A stretch of DNA of 64,000 nucleotides from an uncultured Eggerthellaceae bacterium (lineage in GTDB: Bacteria > Actinomycetota > Coriobacteriia > Coriobacteriales > Eggerthellaceae). Of this stretch, positions 27,571 through 36,683 are shown in pieces. The notes below the pieces were generated by a model, which was given only the letters and a program-made list of their open reading frames with translations, was not told the origin of the DNA and made no database searches. The stretch lies in NCBI GenBank assembly GCA_910588095.1, contig CAJUQH010000002.1, positions 62,001-126,000 of the forward strand, read 5' to 3'. How positions within the stretch are numbered: the stretch's first letter is position 1; every line of letters starts with the position of its first letter. The position numbers and the translations under genes were made by a program.

Positions 27571-28943
27571 GAGCGCACCTTCCACAGCGCGATGGCCAAG
27601 ACGGCCAGCGAGCATGCAGCCGAGAACCCGAAGGCCAGCTGGTAGGCCGCCTCGGGCGCCCAGGCACCGCTCGCCGCAGCAGCCAGCCCCGAGCTGATGA
27701 CGAGCATCATGACCGCCGTGCCCAGCGACGCGCACGCCTGGCGGCAGCATGCGAAGAAGGCGCTGCCGTCCATCATGGCCTCGCGCGGCAGCTTCGACAT
27801 GCCCCAGGAGTTCAGCGGGCCGATGAGCGCGCTCACGCCGATGCCGCGCACGGTCTGGGTGAGCGTGATGAGCCAAAGCGGGCTTGCCGCGTCGAGGAAC
27901 GCCATCATGACGGCCCCAGCTGCCAGGAACAGGCTGGCGACGACCACCACCGGGCGCGCGCCCACCTTGTCAGCCAGGAAGCCTGCCAGCGGGTTGACCA
28001 GCAGCGCGAAGATGGTGGCCGGAATGAACACCATGCCCGCCTCAAGTGGAGTGCCCCCTTGCAGGTCGATGACGAACAGCGGCGCGATGAGCGTTATGCC
28101 CATGAACGAAGCGAACAGCAGGTTCTGGGCCACGAAGCTCACGCGGTAACGGCCCGACCGGAAGATGCCCATGGATATGAGCGGGTCGGCGATGCGCCGC
28201 TGACGCGTCACGAAGGCCACGAGGCAAGCCGCACCGGCCAGCACGCTCCCCCACACCGCCGGGTGCGCCAGCGGGGCCGATGCCGCCTCGGAGAACCCGA
28301 GCAGCAGCGCGCCGAACCCGAGCGTCGAGAGCAGCAGCGATGTCACGTCGAGCCGCGCTGGGCGAGCCGGAGCCCTCTCTGCGCGCACGAATGCCGCCGT
28401 AGCCGCTACGAGCAGCGCCAGCGCGGCCGCCAGCATGACGAAGAAGCTGCGCCACCCCCACGAGTCGACCAGCGCACCGCCGATGAGCGGCCCGATGTTG
28501 GGCGCGAAGCCCATGGCGATGCCCGCGATGCCCATGGCCGTGGCGTTCTGGCCCGGCGGGAAGCGCGTCATGGCGATGGCCTGGAGCAGCGGCAGCGTGA
28601 TGCCCGACCCGATGGCCTGCAGCACGCGCCCCGCCAGCAGCACGCCGAAGCTCGGCGCCACCCACGACACCACCACACCGGCCAAGAACAGCGCCAGGGC
28701 CAGGAACGTGAGGCCCTTGACCGACAGCTTATGGGACAGGAAGGTGACCACGGGCACCGTGATGCCCAGCACCAGCATGTAGATGGTGGTGAGCCACTGG
28801 CCCACGGCAGGCTCGATGCCGAAGGCGGCCTCCACGCCGCCCAGCATGGAGTTCATGACGGTCTGGGTCATGGAGCCGAGCGCCGTGGCCAGCACCACGA
28901 TGGCGAATAGCGTGTAGGTGTGGGCTCTGTCGGAGAGGTTCAT
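27567..28943 (-). CDS. MFS drug exporter, DHA2 (EmrB/QacA-like) family
   Basis: 458 residues with about 14 hydrophobic segments. The first loop motif region is present: TVMNSMLGGVEAAFGIEP, and the antiporter motif C lies in GFAPNIGPLIGGALVDSWGW, written here as GFAPNIGPLIGG. Proton-driven efflux of drugs or other small molecules across the cytoplasmic membrane is expected. The gene lies 131 nt downstream of pth and is followed by the remnant of a second MFS gene. No regulator is adjacent. Confidence 0.9.
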   Translation of the reverse strand: MNLSDRAHTYTLFAIVVLATALGSMTQTVMNSMLGGVEAAFGIEPAVGQWLTTIYMLVLGITVPVVTFLSHKLSVKGLTFLALALFLAGVVVSWVAPSFGVLLAGRVLQAIGSGITLPLLQAIAMTRFPPGQNATAMGIAGIAMGFAPNIGPLIGGALVDSWGWRSFFVMLAAALALLVAATAAFVRAERAPARPARLDVTSLLLSTLGFGALLLGFSEAASAPLAHPAVWGSVLAGAACLVAFVTRQRRIADPLISMGIFRSGRYRVSFVAQNLLFASFMGITLIAPLFVIDLQGGTPLEAGMVFIPATIFALLVNPLAGFLADKVGARPVVVVASLFLAAGAVMMAFLDAASPLWLITLTQTVRGIGVSALIGPLNSWGMSKLPREAMMDGSAFFACCRQACASLGTAVMMLVISSGLAAAASGAWAPEAAYQLAFGFSAACSLAVLAIALWKVRS

Positions 28944-29074
28944 CAGAAAGGCAGCCTTCCACTCGTGAGGGCCGCCGGTCCCGGCCGGTGCTTCCGCAGC
29001 AAAGGCCCTCCCTTGCCGCGGCCTGACAATGCACTCTCCCGGCCTTCAGATGCAGGCGCGGGCGCCGAGCAGGG

Positions 29075-29641
29075 TCAATTATAGCGCTGCTGGGTGTCTT
29101 CGAGCCCGTGGGCCACCAGATGGAGCGCCGCCTCGGCCGCCAGGGCGGTGGCTGCCTCGAAATCCTCTGCATCCTGCTTGCGCGGGGCCGACAGCACCCA
29201 GTCCACCACCGGCATGCGCCCCGGCGGGCGCCCGATGCCCACGCGCATGCGGTGCCAGTCGCGCGTGCCCAGCTTGTCGCAGATGGAGCGCAGGCCGTTG
29301 TGGCCCGCGTGGCCGCCGCCGAGCTTCGCGCGTATGGTGCCAGCGGGTATGTCCAGCTCGTCGTGGATGACCACCAGGCGCTCGGGCGGCACGCCATAGG
29401 CATCCACGAGCCGCTTGACCGGGCCGCCCGAGGTGTTCATGAAGCTCTGGGGCTTCGCCAGCACCACATCCACGTCGCGGTAGGTGCCCTTGGCGGTAAG
29501 CGCGCCGCACTCCGTCTTCCAGTAGCGCGCGCCCAGCTCGTCGGCTATGCGATCCACGGCAAGGAACCCGGCGTTGTGCCGGGTCCCCTCGTACTCCTCG
29601 CCTGGGTTGCCCAGGCCCACTATCAAGAAGGTCTCGCTCAC
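29075..29641 (-). CDS. pth: Peptidyl-tRNA hydrolase
   Basis: 188 residues, the normal size. VGLGNPGEEYEGTRHNAGF carries the conserved Asn and the catalytic His, and VVIHDELDIPAG the catalytic Asp region; GGGHAGHNGLRSI is also present. It releases tRNA from prematurely dropped peptidyl-tRNA. The start is a GTG at 29641 that overlaps the prs stop by 4 nt (GTGA), indicating coupling. Confidence 0.97.
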   Translation of the reverse strand: MSETFLIVGLGNPGEEYEGTRHNAGFLAVDRIADELGARYWKTECGALTAKGTYRDVDVVLAKPQSFMNTSGGPVKRLVDAYGVPPERLVVIHDELDIPAGTIRAKLGGGHAGHNGLRSICDKLGTRDWHRMRVGIGRPPGRMPVVDWVLSAPRKQDAEDFEAATALAAEAALHLVAHGLEDTQQRYN

Positions 29642-30609
29642 AGGGCGAAGTCGGGGTCGAACAGGTCACTCACCGAGCCGTTGTTGTACACGTTGGATAT
29701 GGCGCGCGCGAACAGCGGCGCCACGCTGACCACCTTTATCTTGCCGGTCTGGTATTCCGCAGGCACGGGGATGGTATCGCACACCACCACTTCCTCCACG
29801 TCGAGGTTCGCCATGCGCTCGAGGCCCGGGCCCGAGAACACCGGGTGGGTGGCGCACACGAATATCTTCTCAGCGCCCTTGTTCTTGAGCGTCTCCACCG
29901 CAGCCACCACCGAGCCGCCGGTGTCTATCATGTCGTCGTTGAGGATGCACACCTTGCCGCTCACGTCGCCGATGAGCGCCGTTATCTCGGCCTTGTTATG
30001 GCCGGGGCGGCCCTTGTGCATGATGGCCAGGTCGGCCTCGAGCATGTCCGAGAGCTTCTTGGCGGCCTTGGCGCGGCCCACGTCGGGCGAAACCACGCAC
30101 AGCTTGGCCGGGTCGAGGTTCTTCGACTTGAAGTAGTCGGCTAGGATGGGCAGCGCGGTGAGGTGATCCACTGGCATGTCGAAGAAGCCCTGGATCTGGC
30201 CCTGATGCAGGTCGATGGTCATGACGCGGGTGATGCCCGCAGTGGTTATGAGGTTGGCCACCAGCTTGGCGGTGATGGGCTCGCGGGCCGCGGCCTTGCG
30301 GTCCTGGCGCGCGTAGCCGTAGTGGGTGATGACCGCCGTAATGGTGCGGGCCGAGGCGCGCTTGGCGGCATCGGCCATGATGAGCAGCTCCATGAGCGCG
30401 TCGTTCACGTGGCTTCCGGCCACCGACTGGATGATGAACACGTCGGCGCCGCGCACGCTCTCGAGGTAGCGGGCGTAGATCTCGCCGTTGGCGAACTTCT
30501 CGAGCCGCACGTTGCCCAGGTGGGCGCCCAGGGCGTCGGCTATCTTGTCCGCCAGCTCGGGGTTCACCGAACCGGAGAACACCGCCATGGATTTCTGCAT
30601 CTCGGTCAT
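29638..30609 (-). CDS. prs: Ribose-phosphate pyrophosphokinase (PRPP synthetase)
   Basis: 323 residues. Class I Prs features include FSGSVNPELADKIA, FANGEIYARYLESVRG, THYGYARQDRKA, DLHQGQIQGFFD, VVSPDVGRAKAAKK and the PRPP loop DDMIDTGGSV. It makes PRPP, the shared precursor of the purine and pyrimidine pathways that fill much of this window. Strong AGGAGG site before the ATG. It lies between glmU and pth, an order common in Gram-positive bacteria. Confidence 0.97.
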   Translation of the reverse strand: MTEMQKSMAVFSGSVNPELADKIADALGAHLGNVRLEKFANGEIYARYLESVRGADVFIIQSVAGSHVNDALMELLIMADAAKRASARTITAVITHYGYARQDRKAAAREPITAKLVANLITTAGITRVMTIDLHQGQIQGFFDMPVDHLTALPILADYFKSKNLDPAKLCVVSPDVGRAKAAKKLSDMLEADLAIMHKGRPGHNKAEITALIGDVSGKVCILNDDMIDTGGSVVAAVETLKNKGAEKIFVCATHPVFSGPGLERMANLDVEEVVVCDTIPVPAEYQTGKIKVVSVAPLFARAISNVYNNGSVSDLFDPDFAL

Positions 30610-30703
30610 CGCGCTCTCCTCCTACCTCGTCGAGGCTCCTCGGATGTCACAGGTGCGGGGCCGGCGCGCGGCAAGCGCGCGGCGGCTTCCCATTGTACGC
30701 CAT

Positions 30704-32101
30704 CTAGCCCTTCGAGGCAGCCTGGTGCTTGGCCGCCCAACCCTCCACCTCGGTCTGGCGCGAGCGGGCCACGCCCAAGGCGTCGGGCGACACGTCGCGG
30801 GTGATGCACGAGCCGGCCGCCACCACCGCGCGCTCGCCGATGGACACCGGCGCCACCATCATGGTGTCGCTGCCGATGAACGCCCCATCGCCGATGACCG
30901 TGGCATGCTTGGCCTGCCCGTCGTAGTTGCACGTGATGGACCCCGCGCCTATGTTCACGCCGCTGCCCACCGTGGCATCGCCTATGTAGCTGAGGTGCGG
31001 CACCTTCGAGCCGGGCCCGATGGTGGACTTCTTTATCTCCACGTGGGTGCCCGCCTTCGCGCCGGCCATGAGATGCGCGCCGGGGCGCAGGTAGGCCCGG
31101 GGGCCCGCCGTGGCGCCGTCGTCGAGCACCGCCTGGACGGCCACCGTCTCGTCCACGGCGCAGCCCGCGCCCACCACGGTGTCGGTCAAGCGCGTGTTCG
31201 GCCCTATCACGCTGTCCTCCCCCACGGTCGTGGCGCCCATGAGCATGGTGTTGGGCAGCACGGCCACGTCGGCCGCCAGCTGCACGTCGGGGCCTATCCA
31301 AGTGGTGGCCGGGTCGTACAGGGTCACGCCGGCCGCCAGGTGCCGGCCGTTGATGCGGTCGCGCATGAGGGCCTGGGCCTGGGCCAGCTGCGCCCGGGAG
31401 TTCACGCCCAGGCACTCGGCCGGGTCGGCCGCCCTGAGCGCGGCCACCTTGCGGCCCGCGCGGCGGCATATCTCCAGCACGTCGGTGAGGTAGAACTCGC
31501 CTTGGGCGTTGTCGTTGCCCACCTGGGCCAGCCCCTCGAACAGGGCCTTCGCGTCGAAGCAATAGAAGCCGGAGTTGCATTCGGTCACCGCGGCCTCCTC
31601 AGGCGTGGCATCCTTCTGCTCGACGATGCGCTCCACCCCGCCGTCGGCGCCGCGCATGATGCGGCCGTAGCCGAAGGGGTCGGCCATGTCCATGGTGAGC
31701 ACCACGCAGGCGCAGTCGCCTTCTTCGCGGGCGGCCACCAGGGCCCCTATGGTTTCGGCGGTTATGAGCGGGCAGTCGCCCGAGAGCACCACCACCGAGC
31801 CGTCGAAGCCCGCCAGCGCGTCGGCGCACACGGCCACCGCGTCGGCGGTGCCGTTGCGGTCGGGCTGCACCACAGCCTGGGTATCGGCCACCAGCGGCTC
31901 GACCTGCTCGCGCAGGTGACCCACCACGGTGACCACGCGCTCGATGCCGGCCTCGCGGGCGGCCTCGACCACCCAGCGCACCAGCGGGCGCCCCAGCACC
32001 TCGTGGGCCACCTTCGGCCTCTTCGACTTCATGCGCGTGCCGGCCCCGGCGGCCAGCACGATGGCAGCCGCGCCGGCCGCCCCCTTCGCACCTTCGCTCA
32101 T
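30704..32101 (-). CDS. glmU: GlmU, bifunctional UDP-GlcNAc pyrophosphorylase / acetyltransferase
   Basis: 465 residues. The N-terminal uridyltransferase (about 1-240) opens with AIVLAAGAGTRMKSKRPKV. The C-terminal left-handed beta-helix (about 260-450) shows hexapeptide repeats such as VGSGVNIGAGSITCNYDG and the catalytic His region in RPGAHLMAGAKAG. It produces UDP-GlcNAc for peptidoglycan. GAGGGAG precedes the ATG. It is upstream of prs-pth with a 94-nt gap that contains a GC-rich hairpin but no gene. Confidence 0.97.
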   Translation of the reverse strand: MSEGAKGAAGAAAIVLAAGAGTRMKSKRPKVAHEVLGRPLVRWVVEAAREAGIERVVTVVGHLREQVEPLVADTQAVVQPDRNGTADAVAVCADALAGFDGSVVVLSGDCPLITAETIGALVAAREEGDCACVVLTMDMADPFGYGRIMRGADGGVERIVEQKDATPEEAAVTECNSGFYCFDAKALFEGLAQVGNDNAQGEFYLTDVLEICRRAGRKVAALRAADPAECLGVNSRAQLAQAQALMRDRINGRHLAAGVTLYDPATTWIGPDVQLAADVAVLPNTMLMGATTVGEDSVIGPNTRLTDTVVGAGCAVDETVAVQAVLDDGATAGPRAYLRPGAHLMAGAKAGTHVEIKKSTIGPGSKVPHLSYIGDATVGSGVNIGAGSITCNYDGQAKHATVIGDGAFIGSDTMMVAPVSIGERAVVAAGSCITRDVSPDALGVARSRQTEVEGWAAKHQAASKG

Positions 32102-32145
32102 CGCTCGCGCTCCCTCTGCTCCATCAGCTTCCGCATACGGGCGCC

Positions 32146-33723
32146 TTAGGCGTCCAGCTTCGCGGCCAGCAGCTCATTGATGACCTTGGGGTTGCCCTGG
32201 CCGGCCATGGCCTTCATGCATTGGCCCACGAAGAAGCCCATGAGGCCGGTCTTGCCGCCCTTGTACTGCTCGACCTTGTCGGGGTTGGCAGCCAGCACCT
32301 CGTCCACCACGGCCTCGATGGCGCCGGCGTCGCTCACCTGCTCCATGCCGCGCTCTTCGACGATGGCCTTGGGCGCCTTCCCCTCCTCGATGACCGCCAG
32401 CAGCACCTCCTTGGCCTGCTTGGACGATATGGAGTCGGCCTCGGCCAGGCGCACCAGCTCCACCATGCGCTCGGGCGTGAGCGGGCTGCCGTCCAGCGCG
32501 AAGCCCTCGTGGGCGTTGAGGTAGGCGGTCACGTCGTTGATGACCAAGTTGGCCACCGGCTTGGCCAGCGCGGCGGCGTCGCCCGCGGCCTCGGCCATGC
32601 AGCCCTCGAAGAACCGCGCCGTGGAGCCGTGCTCGGTCAGGTGCCGCGCGTCGTAGGCCGAAAGCCCGAACTCGGCCTCGAAGCGCTTGGCCTTCTGGTC
32701 GGGCAGCTCGGGCAGCTTGGCACGCACCGCCTCGATGAACTCGTCGGATAGGTCGTAGGGCGCCAGGTCGGGCTCGGGGAACAGCCGGTAGTCGTCGGCC
32801 GTCTCCTTCACGCGCATGACGATGGTGCGCTTGGCCGACGGGTCCCAGTGGCGCGTCTCCTGATATATCTGGCCGCCCTCTTCCAGCACCTCGGCCTGGC
32901 GGCATATCTCGTAGGCCAGCCCGTCATGCAGGTTCTTGAAGGAGTTCATGTTCTTGAGCTCGGTCTTGACGCCCAAGCCGGCAGACCCGCGGCGGCGCAG
33001 GCTCACGTTGCCGTCGCAGCGCAGGCTGCCCTCCTCCATGGAGCAGTCGGATATGCCCAGCGCCAGGTAGATGGCGCGCAGCTTCTGCATGAACAGGCGC
33101 GCCTCCTCGGGCGTGCGCAGGTCGGGCTCGGTCACCAGCTCGATGAGCGGGGTGCCCGCGCGGTTGTAGTCCACCAGGCTGTGGGTGGCCCCGGCGATGC
33201 GGCCCTCGCCGCCGCCGACGTGCACCATCTTGCCCGCGTCCTCCTCCATGTGGATGCGCGTGATGCCCACGTGGGCCGTGTATCCGTCCTCGGTGCGGGT
33301 GATGTTGCCCTCGGCCTGGCCGGGCTCCAGGGCATCCAGCCCGTGGCGCTCGCGGGCCGCCGGGCCGTCCACGTCCAGGTCGAGGTGCCCGCGCATGCAG
33401 AAGGCCACGGGGCCCTGGGTGGTCTGGAAGTTCTTGGCCATGTCGGGGTACATGTAGTTCTTGCGGTAGAACGTCGTGTGCTTCTCGATGTCGCAGTTGG
33501 TGGCCAGGCCTGCCAGCACGATGCCCTCGATGGCCGCCTTGTTGGGCACCGGCAGCGCGCCGGGCAGCCCCAGGCATACCGGGCAGGTGTGGGTGTTCGG
33601 CTCAGCGCCGAACTCCAGCTTGCAGCCGCAGAACATCTTGGTTTCCAAGGTGGTCAGCTCGGCATGGACCTCAAGGCCGATGACCGCCTCCCAGTCGTTG
33701 AGCACTTCCTCCAGCTTGCGCAT
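32146..33723 (-). CDS. gatB: GatB, Asp/Glu-tRNA amidotransferase subunit B
   Basis: 525 residues from the ATG at 33723; a GTG nine bases earlier is possible but sits too close to the AGGCAGG site. Family features: VIGLEVHAELTT, the zinc-type cysteines FCGCKLEF and HTCPVCLGLPGALPV, YRKNYMYPDMAKNFQ, and DYNRAGTPLIELVTEPD. The C-terminal YqeY-like tail binds tRNA. With GatA and GatC it converts misacylated Glu-tRNA(Gln) or Asp-tRNA(Asn) to the amide, so this organism uses the indirect route for at least one of them. The stop of gatA lies just before the start. Confidence 0.97.
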   Translation of the reverse strand: MRKLEEVLNDWEAVIGLEVHAELTTLETKMFCGCKLEFGAEPNTHTCPVCLGLPGALPVPNKAAIEGIVLAGLATNCDIEKHTTFYRKNYMYPDMAKNFQTTQGPVAFCMRGHLDLDVDGPAARERHGLDALEPGQAEGNITRTEDGYTAHVGITRIHMEEDAGKMVHVGGGEGRIAGATHSLVDYNRAGTPLIELVTEPDLRTPEEARLFMQKLRAIYLALGISDCSMEEGSLRCDGNVSLRRRGSAGLGVKTELKNMNSFKNLHDGLAYEICRQAEVLEEGGQIYQETRHWDPSAKRTIVMRVKETADDYRLFPEPDLAPYDLSDEFIEAVRAKLPELPDQKAKRFEAEFGLSAYDARHLTEHGSTARFFEGCMAEAAGDAAALAKPVANLVINDVTAYLNAHEGFALDGSPLTPERMVELVRLAEADSISSKQAKEVLLAVIEEGKAPKAIVEERGMEQVSDAGAIEAVVDEVLAANPDKVEQYKGGKTGLMGFFVGQCMKAMAGQGNPKVINELLAAKLDA

Positions 33724-33724
33724 G

Positions 33725-35221
33725 CTACTCACCTGCCTTTCCGTCGGCGAAGCCAGGTGCCACGGACGCTTGGCCGTAGATGCGCTCGAGCGCCGCCGCC
33801 ACGCGGGTCATGCGGTCGTCCTGGAACGCGGGGGCTATCACCTGGGCGCCGATGGGCAGGCCCGTGTCGGAGCCGAGCCCCACCGGCACCGACATGCCGC
33901 CGTTGCCAGCGATGTTGATGGATATGGTGAACATGTCGGAAAGGTACATCTCGGTGGGGTCGCCTATCTCGCCGAACTCGAAGGCCGTGCGAGGCGCCAC
34001 CGGCGTGAGGATGCAGTCGACCTGCTCGAACGCACGGGTGTAGTCCTGGGTGATGAGGGTGCGCACCTGCTGGGCCGGGTAGTAGTACTTCTCGTACACG
34101 CCGGCGGAGAGCAGGTAGCTGCCCAGCATGATGCGGCGGCGCGCCTCCTCGCCGAAGCCGGCGGCGCGGCTGGCGTCGTACTGCGCGTTCAGGTCCTTGT
34201 GGCCAGGGTCGCAGTAGCCGTAGCGCACCGAGTCGAAGCGAGCCAGGTTGCTGAACGCCTCGCAGGGACCCAGCACGTAGTAGGCGCTCATGGCCGCCTT
34301 GGCGTTGGGCAGGCTCACGTCTACCAGCTGGGCACCTTCGGCCTCGAGCTTGGCCGCAGCCTCCTGGATGCGCTCGCGCACCTCGGGCGTGAGGCCCGGG
34401 GCATCCATGAACTCCGGCACGATGCCGATGCGCATGCCCTCGACGCCGGCTTCCAGGCTGGCGGTGAAGTCGAGGCCGTTGGGCTGGCTCGTGCAGTCGA
34501 GCGGATCGCGGCCGGCGATGGCGTTCATGGCCAGGGCCGCATCGGCCACCGTGCGCGAGAACGGGCCCACCTGGTCGAGCGAGCTGCCGAAGGCCACCAC
34601 GCCGTAGCGCGACACCATGCCGTAGGTGGGCTTCACGCCCACGACGCCGCAGAACGACGCCGGCTGGCGGATGGAGCCGCCCGTGTCTGATCCCAAGGTG
34701 ACGGGCACGAGCCCCGCCGCCACCGCCGCCGCGCTGCCGCCCGAGCTGCCGCCGGGCACGCGCCCGAGGTCCCAGGGGTTGCGGGTGGGGCCGAAGGCGC
34801 TCGTCTCGGTGGACGACCCGAAGGCGAACTCGTCCATGTTCAGCTTGCCCATGGGCAGCGCCCCCGCATCGAGGCAGCGCTGCACGCAGGTGGCCGTGTA
34901 GGGCGACTCGTAGCCAGCCAGCATGCGCGACGAGCACGTGGTGCGCGTGCCGACAAGGTTCATGTTGTCCTTGAAGCCCACCGGCACGCCGGCCAGGGGG
35001 CCCAGCTCATCGAAGGTGCCCGCTGCCAGGGCGTCATCGACGCGGGCAGCTGCTTCGAGGGCCAGGTCTTCGGTGACCTGCAGGAAGGAATGCACCTGAC
35101 CGTCGGCCGCAGCGATGCCGTCAAGCGCGCCGCGCGCCACCTCGGCAGCACTGAAGTCCTTGGCCTTGAGGCCTTCCTGTATCTGAACGGCGCTCATGGC
35201 GCCGAAAGCCTGCTGCGCCAT
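33725..35221 (-). CDS. gatA: GatA, Asp/Glu-tRNA amidotransferase subunit A
   Basis: 498 residues from the ATG at 35221. The amidase-signature triad is complete: Lys in PVGFKDNMNL, and the serines in PGGSSGGSAAAVA and GSDTGGSIRQPA. The open frame continues upstream of this ATG into gatC and beyond, but that stretch is out-of-frame shadow. The ATG shares one base with the gatC stop (TGATG), so gatC and gatA are coupled. It hydrolyses glutamine and feeds ammonia to GatB. Confidence 0.97.
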   Translation of the reverse strand: MAQQAFGAMSAVQIQEGLKAKDFSAAEVARGALDGIAAADGQVHSFLQVTEDLALEAAARVDDALAAGTFDELGPLAGVPVGFKDNMNLVGTRTTCSSRMLAGYESPYTATCVQRCLDAGALPMGKLNMDEFAFGSSTETSAFGPTRNPWDLGRVPGGSSGGSAAAVAAGLVPVTLGSDTGGSIRQPASFCGVVGVKPTYGMVSRYGVVAFGSSLDQVGPFSRTVADAALAMNAIAGRDPLDCTSQPNGLDFTASLEAGVEGMRIGIVPEFMDAPGLTPEVRERIQEAAAKLEAEGAQLVDVSLPNAKAAMSAYYVLGPCEAFSNLARFDSVRYGYCDPGHKDLNAQYDASRAAGFGEEARRRIMLGSYLLSAGVYEKYYYPAQQVRTLITQDYTRAFEQVDCILTPVAPRTAFEFGEIGDPTEMYLSDMFTISINIAGNGGMSVPVGLGSDTGLPIGAQVIAPAFQDDRMTRVAAALERIYGQASVAPGFADGKAGE

Positions 35222-35532
35222 CAGCGATCGCCCCCTTCGCCGAGGATGGAGGGGATGAGGAAGCAGCCATCCTCCTGCTTCGGCGCGTTGGACAGCGCCT
35301 CTTCCTGGGTGAAGCCGGGCACTGGCTCGTCGTCGCGCATGACGTTGGACAAGCCGCCGATGGGATGGAACGTGGGCTCGACGCCTTCCAGGTCGTACTC
35401 GGTGATGGGAGCCAGGCTGTCGATGATGCTGTTGAGGTCCGCCGTCATGCGCCCGACCTCCCCGGGCGAGAGCCCGATGCGCGTGTACTCGGCGATGCCG
35501 CGCACGTCGGACTCGGTCAAGTGCTGGGTCAT
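35221..35532 (-). CDS. gatC: GatC, Asp/Glu-tRNA amidotransferase subunit C
   Basis: 103 residues from the ATG at 35532 (MTQHLTESDV); a longer frame to 35580 has no ribosome site. The pattern LTESDVRGIAEYTRIGLSP, then LNSIIDSL and the C-terminal LSNVMRDDEP with EALSNAPKQEDGCFLIP, is typical of GatC, which wraps the GatA-GatB interface. It is the first gene of gatCAB. The gap 35533-35700 to holA shows nothing. Confidence 0.93.
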   Translation of the reverse strand: MTQHLTESDVRGIAEYTRIGLSPGEVGRMTADLNSIIDSLAPITEYDLEGVEPTFHPIGGLSNVMRDDEPVPGFTQEEALSNAPKQEDGCFLIPSILGEGGDR

Positions 35533-35700
35533 TGATGCTCGCTTTCGCGTCAGGGAAATGCTCGTTCCATGATAGCGCAAACCGGCGCTTGGCTGGAACG
35601 GCCGAAGGCCCCGCAGGCGGCGAGTTCGGGTGCGGAAGCGGTTGCAAAGGCAACCTCGCCATGCCCCTTGCGTGCGGAGCAGGCACGAGAAGGCGGGAAG

Positions 35701-36669
35701 CTAGCGGCGCAGGACGCCGAGCACCCAGTCTTGGAACACCTCCTCGGCGTTGCTGGAGCTCTTCATGCGCATCTCGGCGTCGCGGGCGCTCGACAGGGCG
35801 CGCTGGAGCTCGAGCGGAGTGAAGTTGCGCGCCCAAGCCGCATGGTTCTTCACGCGCCAATCGGGTACGCCCAGGGCCTGGGCGAGCGTGGTGCCGTCGC
35901 GGCGGGCAGCGATGGACTGGGCCGCCATGAGCTCGCGGATTCGGTTGCAGCACATGGTGATGAGCGCGAACGACGGCGAGTCGCCCAAGCGGCCGAGCAG
36001 GCGCATGCAGGCCGCGGCGTCGCGCCGAGCGAAGGCGTCGGTGAAGTCCCAGGGCTTCGCTTGGGCGGTGCGGGCCACGCTGGCCTCCAGGTCGGCAGGC
36101 TGCAGCACGGTGCCCTGGCCGCGTTCGAGCGAGAGCTTCTGCAGCTGGGCGTCGAGGTGCACCGTGTCGGTGCCCGTGAGCTCGATGAGCTTCTCGGCCG
36201 AGCCCTTCGCCATCCTGAGGCCATAGCGCTCGGCCATGGCGGCCACCTGCTGGGGCAGCTCGTAGGCCTTGGGCAGCGAGCAGTCGATGACCGCCTGCTT
36301 GCCCAGCTTGGCCACCGCCTTGTAGAGGCGCGTCGACTTGGCCAGCTTCTCGGCCTCCAGAAGCAGCACGGTGGTGTCGGCTGGCGAGGCCAGGTAGGCC
36401 ACGAGCGCTTCGGAATCGGCCTTCTTCAGCTTGTCGGCATGGGTGACGTGCACGAGCCGCTTGTCGCTGGCGAAGGGCATGGTGTTGCACGCCGCCACCA
36501 CCTCGGGCCCCGCGACGGCCTCGCCGTCGTAGGTCTCGGCGTTGAAGGCCATGTCGCCGTACTGCTCGAGCCGCTTGCGCAGCCGCTCGACAACGCGCTG
36601 GGCCTTCAAGGTGTCGTCGCCCACCACCAGGTAGGCGCCCAGGAGCTCTTTGTTCGCGGAATCTGCCAT
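35701..36669 (-). CDS. holA: HolA, DNA polymerase III delta subunit
   Basis: 322 residues, typical for the clamp-loader delta subunit. It begins LLGAYLVVGDDTLKAQRVVE and has FASDKRLVHV, a central LIELTGTDTVHLDAQLQKL (given as LIELTGTDTVHLD) and the C-terminal collar MKSSSNAEEVFQDWVLGVL. The delta subunit opens the sliding clamp. It starts 15 nt after comEC, and comEA-comEC-holA in this order is common in bacteria. Confidence 0.93.
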   Translation of the reverse strand: MADSANKELLGAYLVVGDDTLKAQRVVERLRKRLEQYGDMAFNAETYDGEAVAGPEVVAACNTMPFASDKRLVHVTHADKLKKADSEALVAYLASPADTTVLLLEAEKLAKSTRLYKAVAKLGKQAVIDCSLPKAYELPQQVAAMAERYGLRMAKGSAEKLIELTGTDTVHLDAQLQKLSLERGQGTVLQPADLEASVARTAQAKPWDFTDAFARRDAAACMRLLGRLGDSPSFALITMCCNRIRELMAAQSIAARRDGTTLAQALGVPDWRVKNHAAWARNFTPLELQRALSSARDAEMRMKSSSNAEEVFQDWVLGVLRR

Positions 36670-36683
36670 GAGCCCATTGTAGC

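Noticed and set aside
35222..36490. Extension of GatA to 921 residues
   Set aside because: The added part lies across gatC and holA in another frame, and gatA has a proper ATG coupled to the gatC stop.
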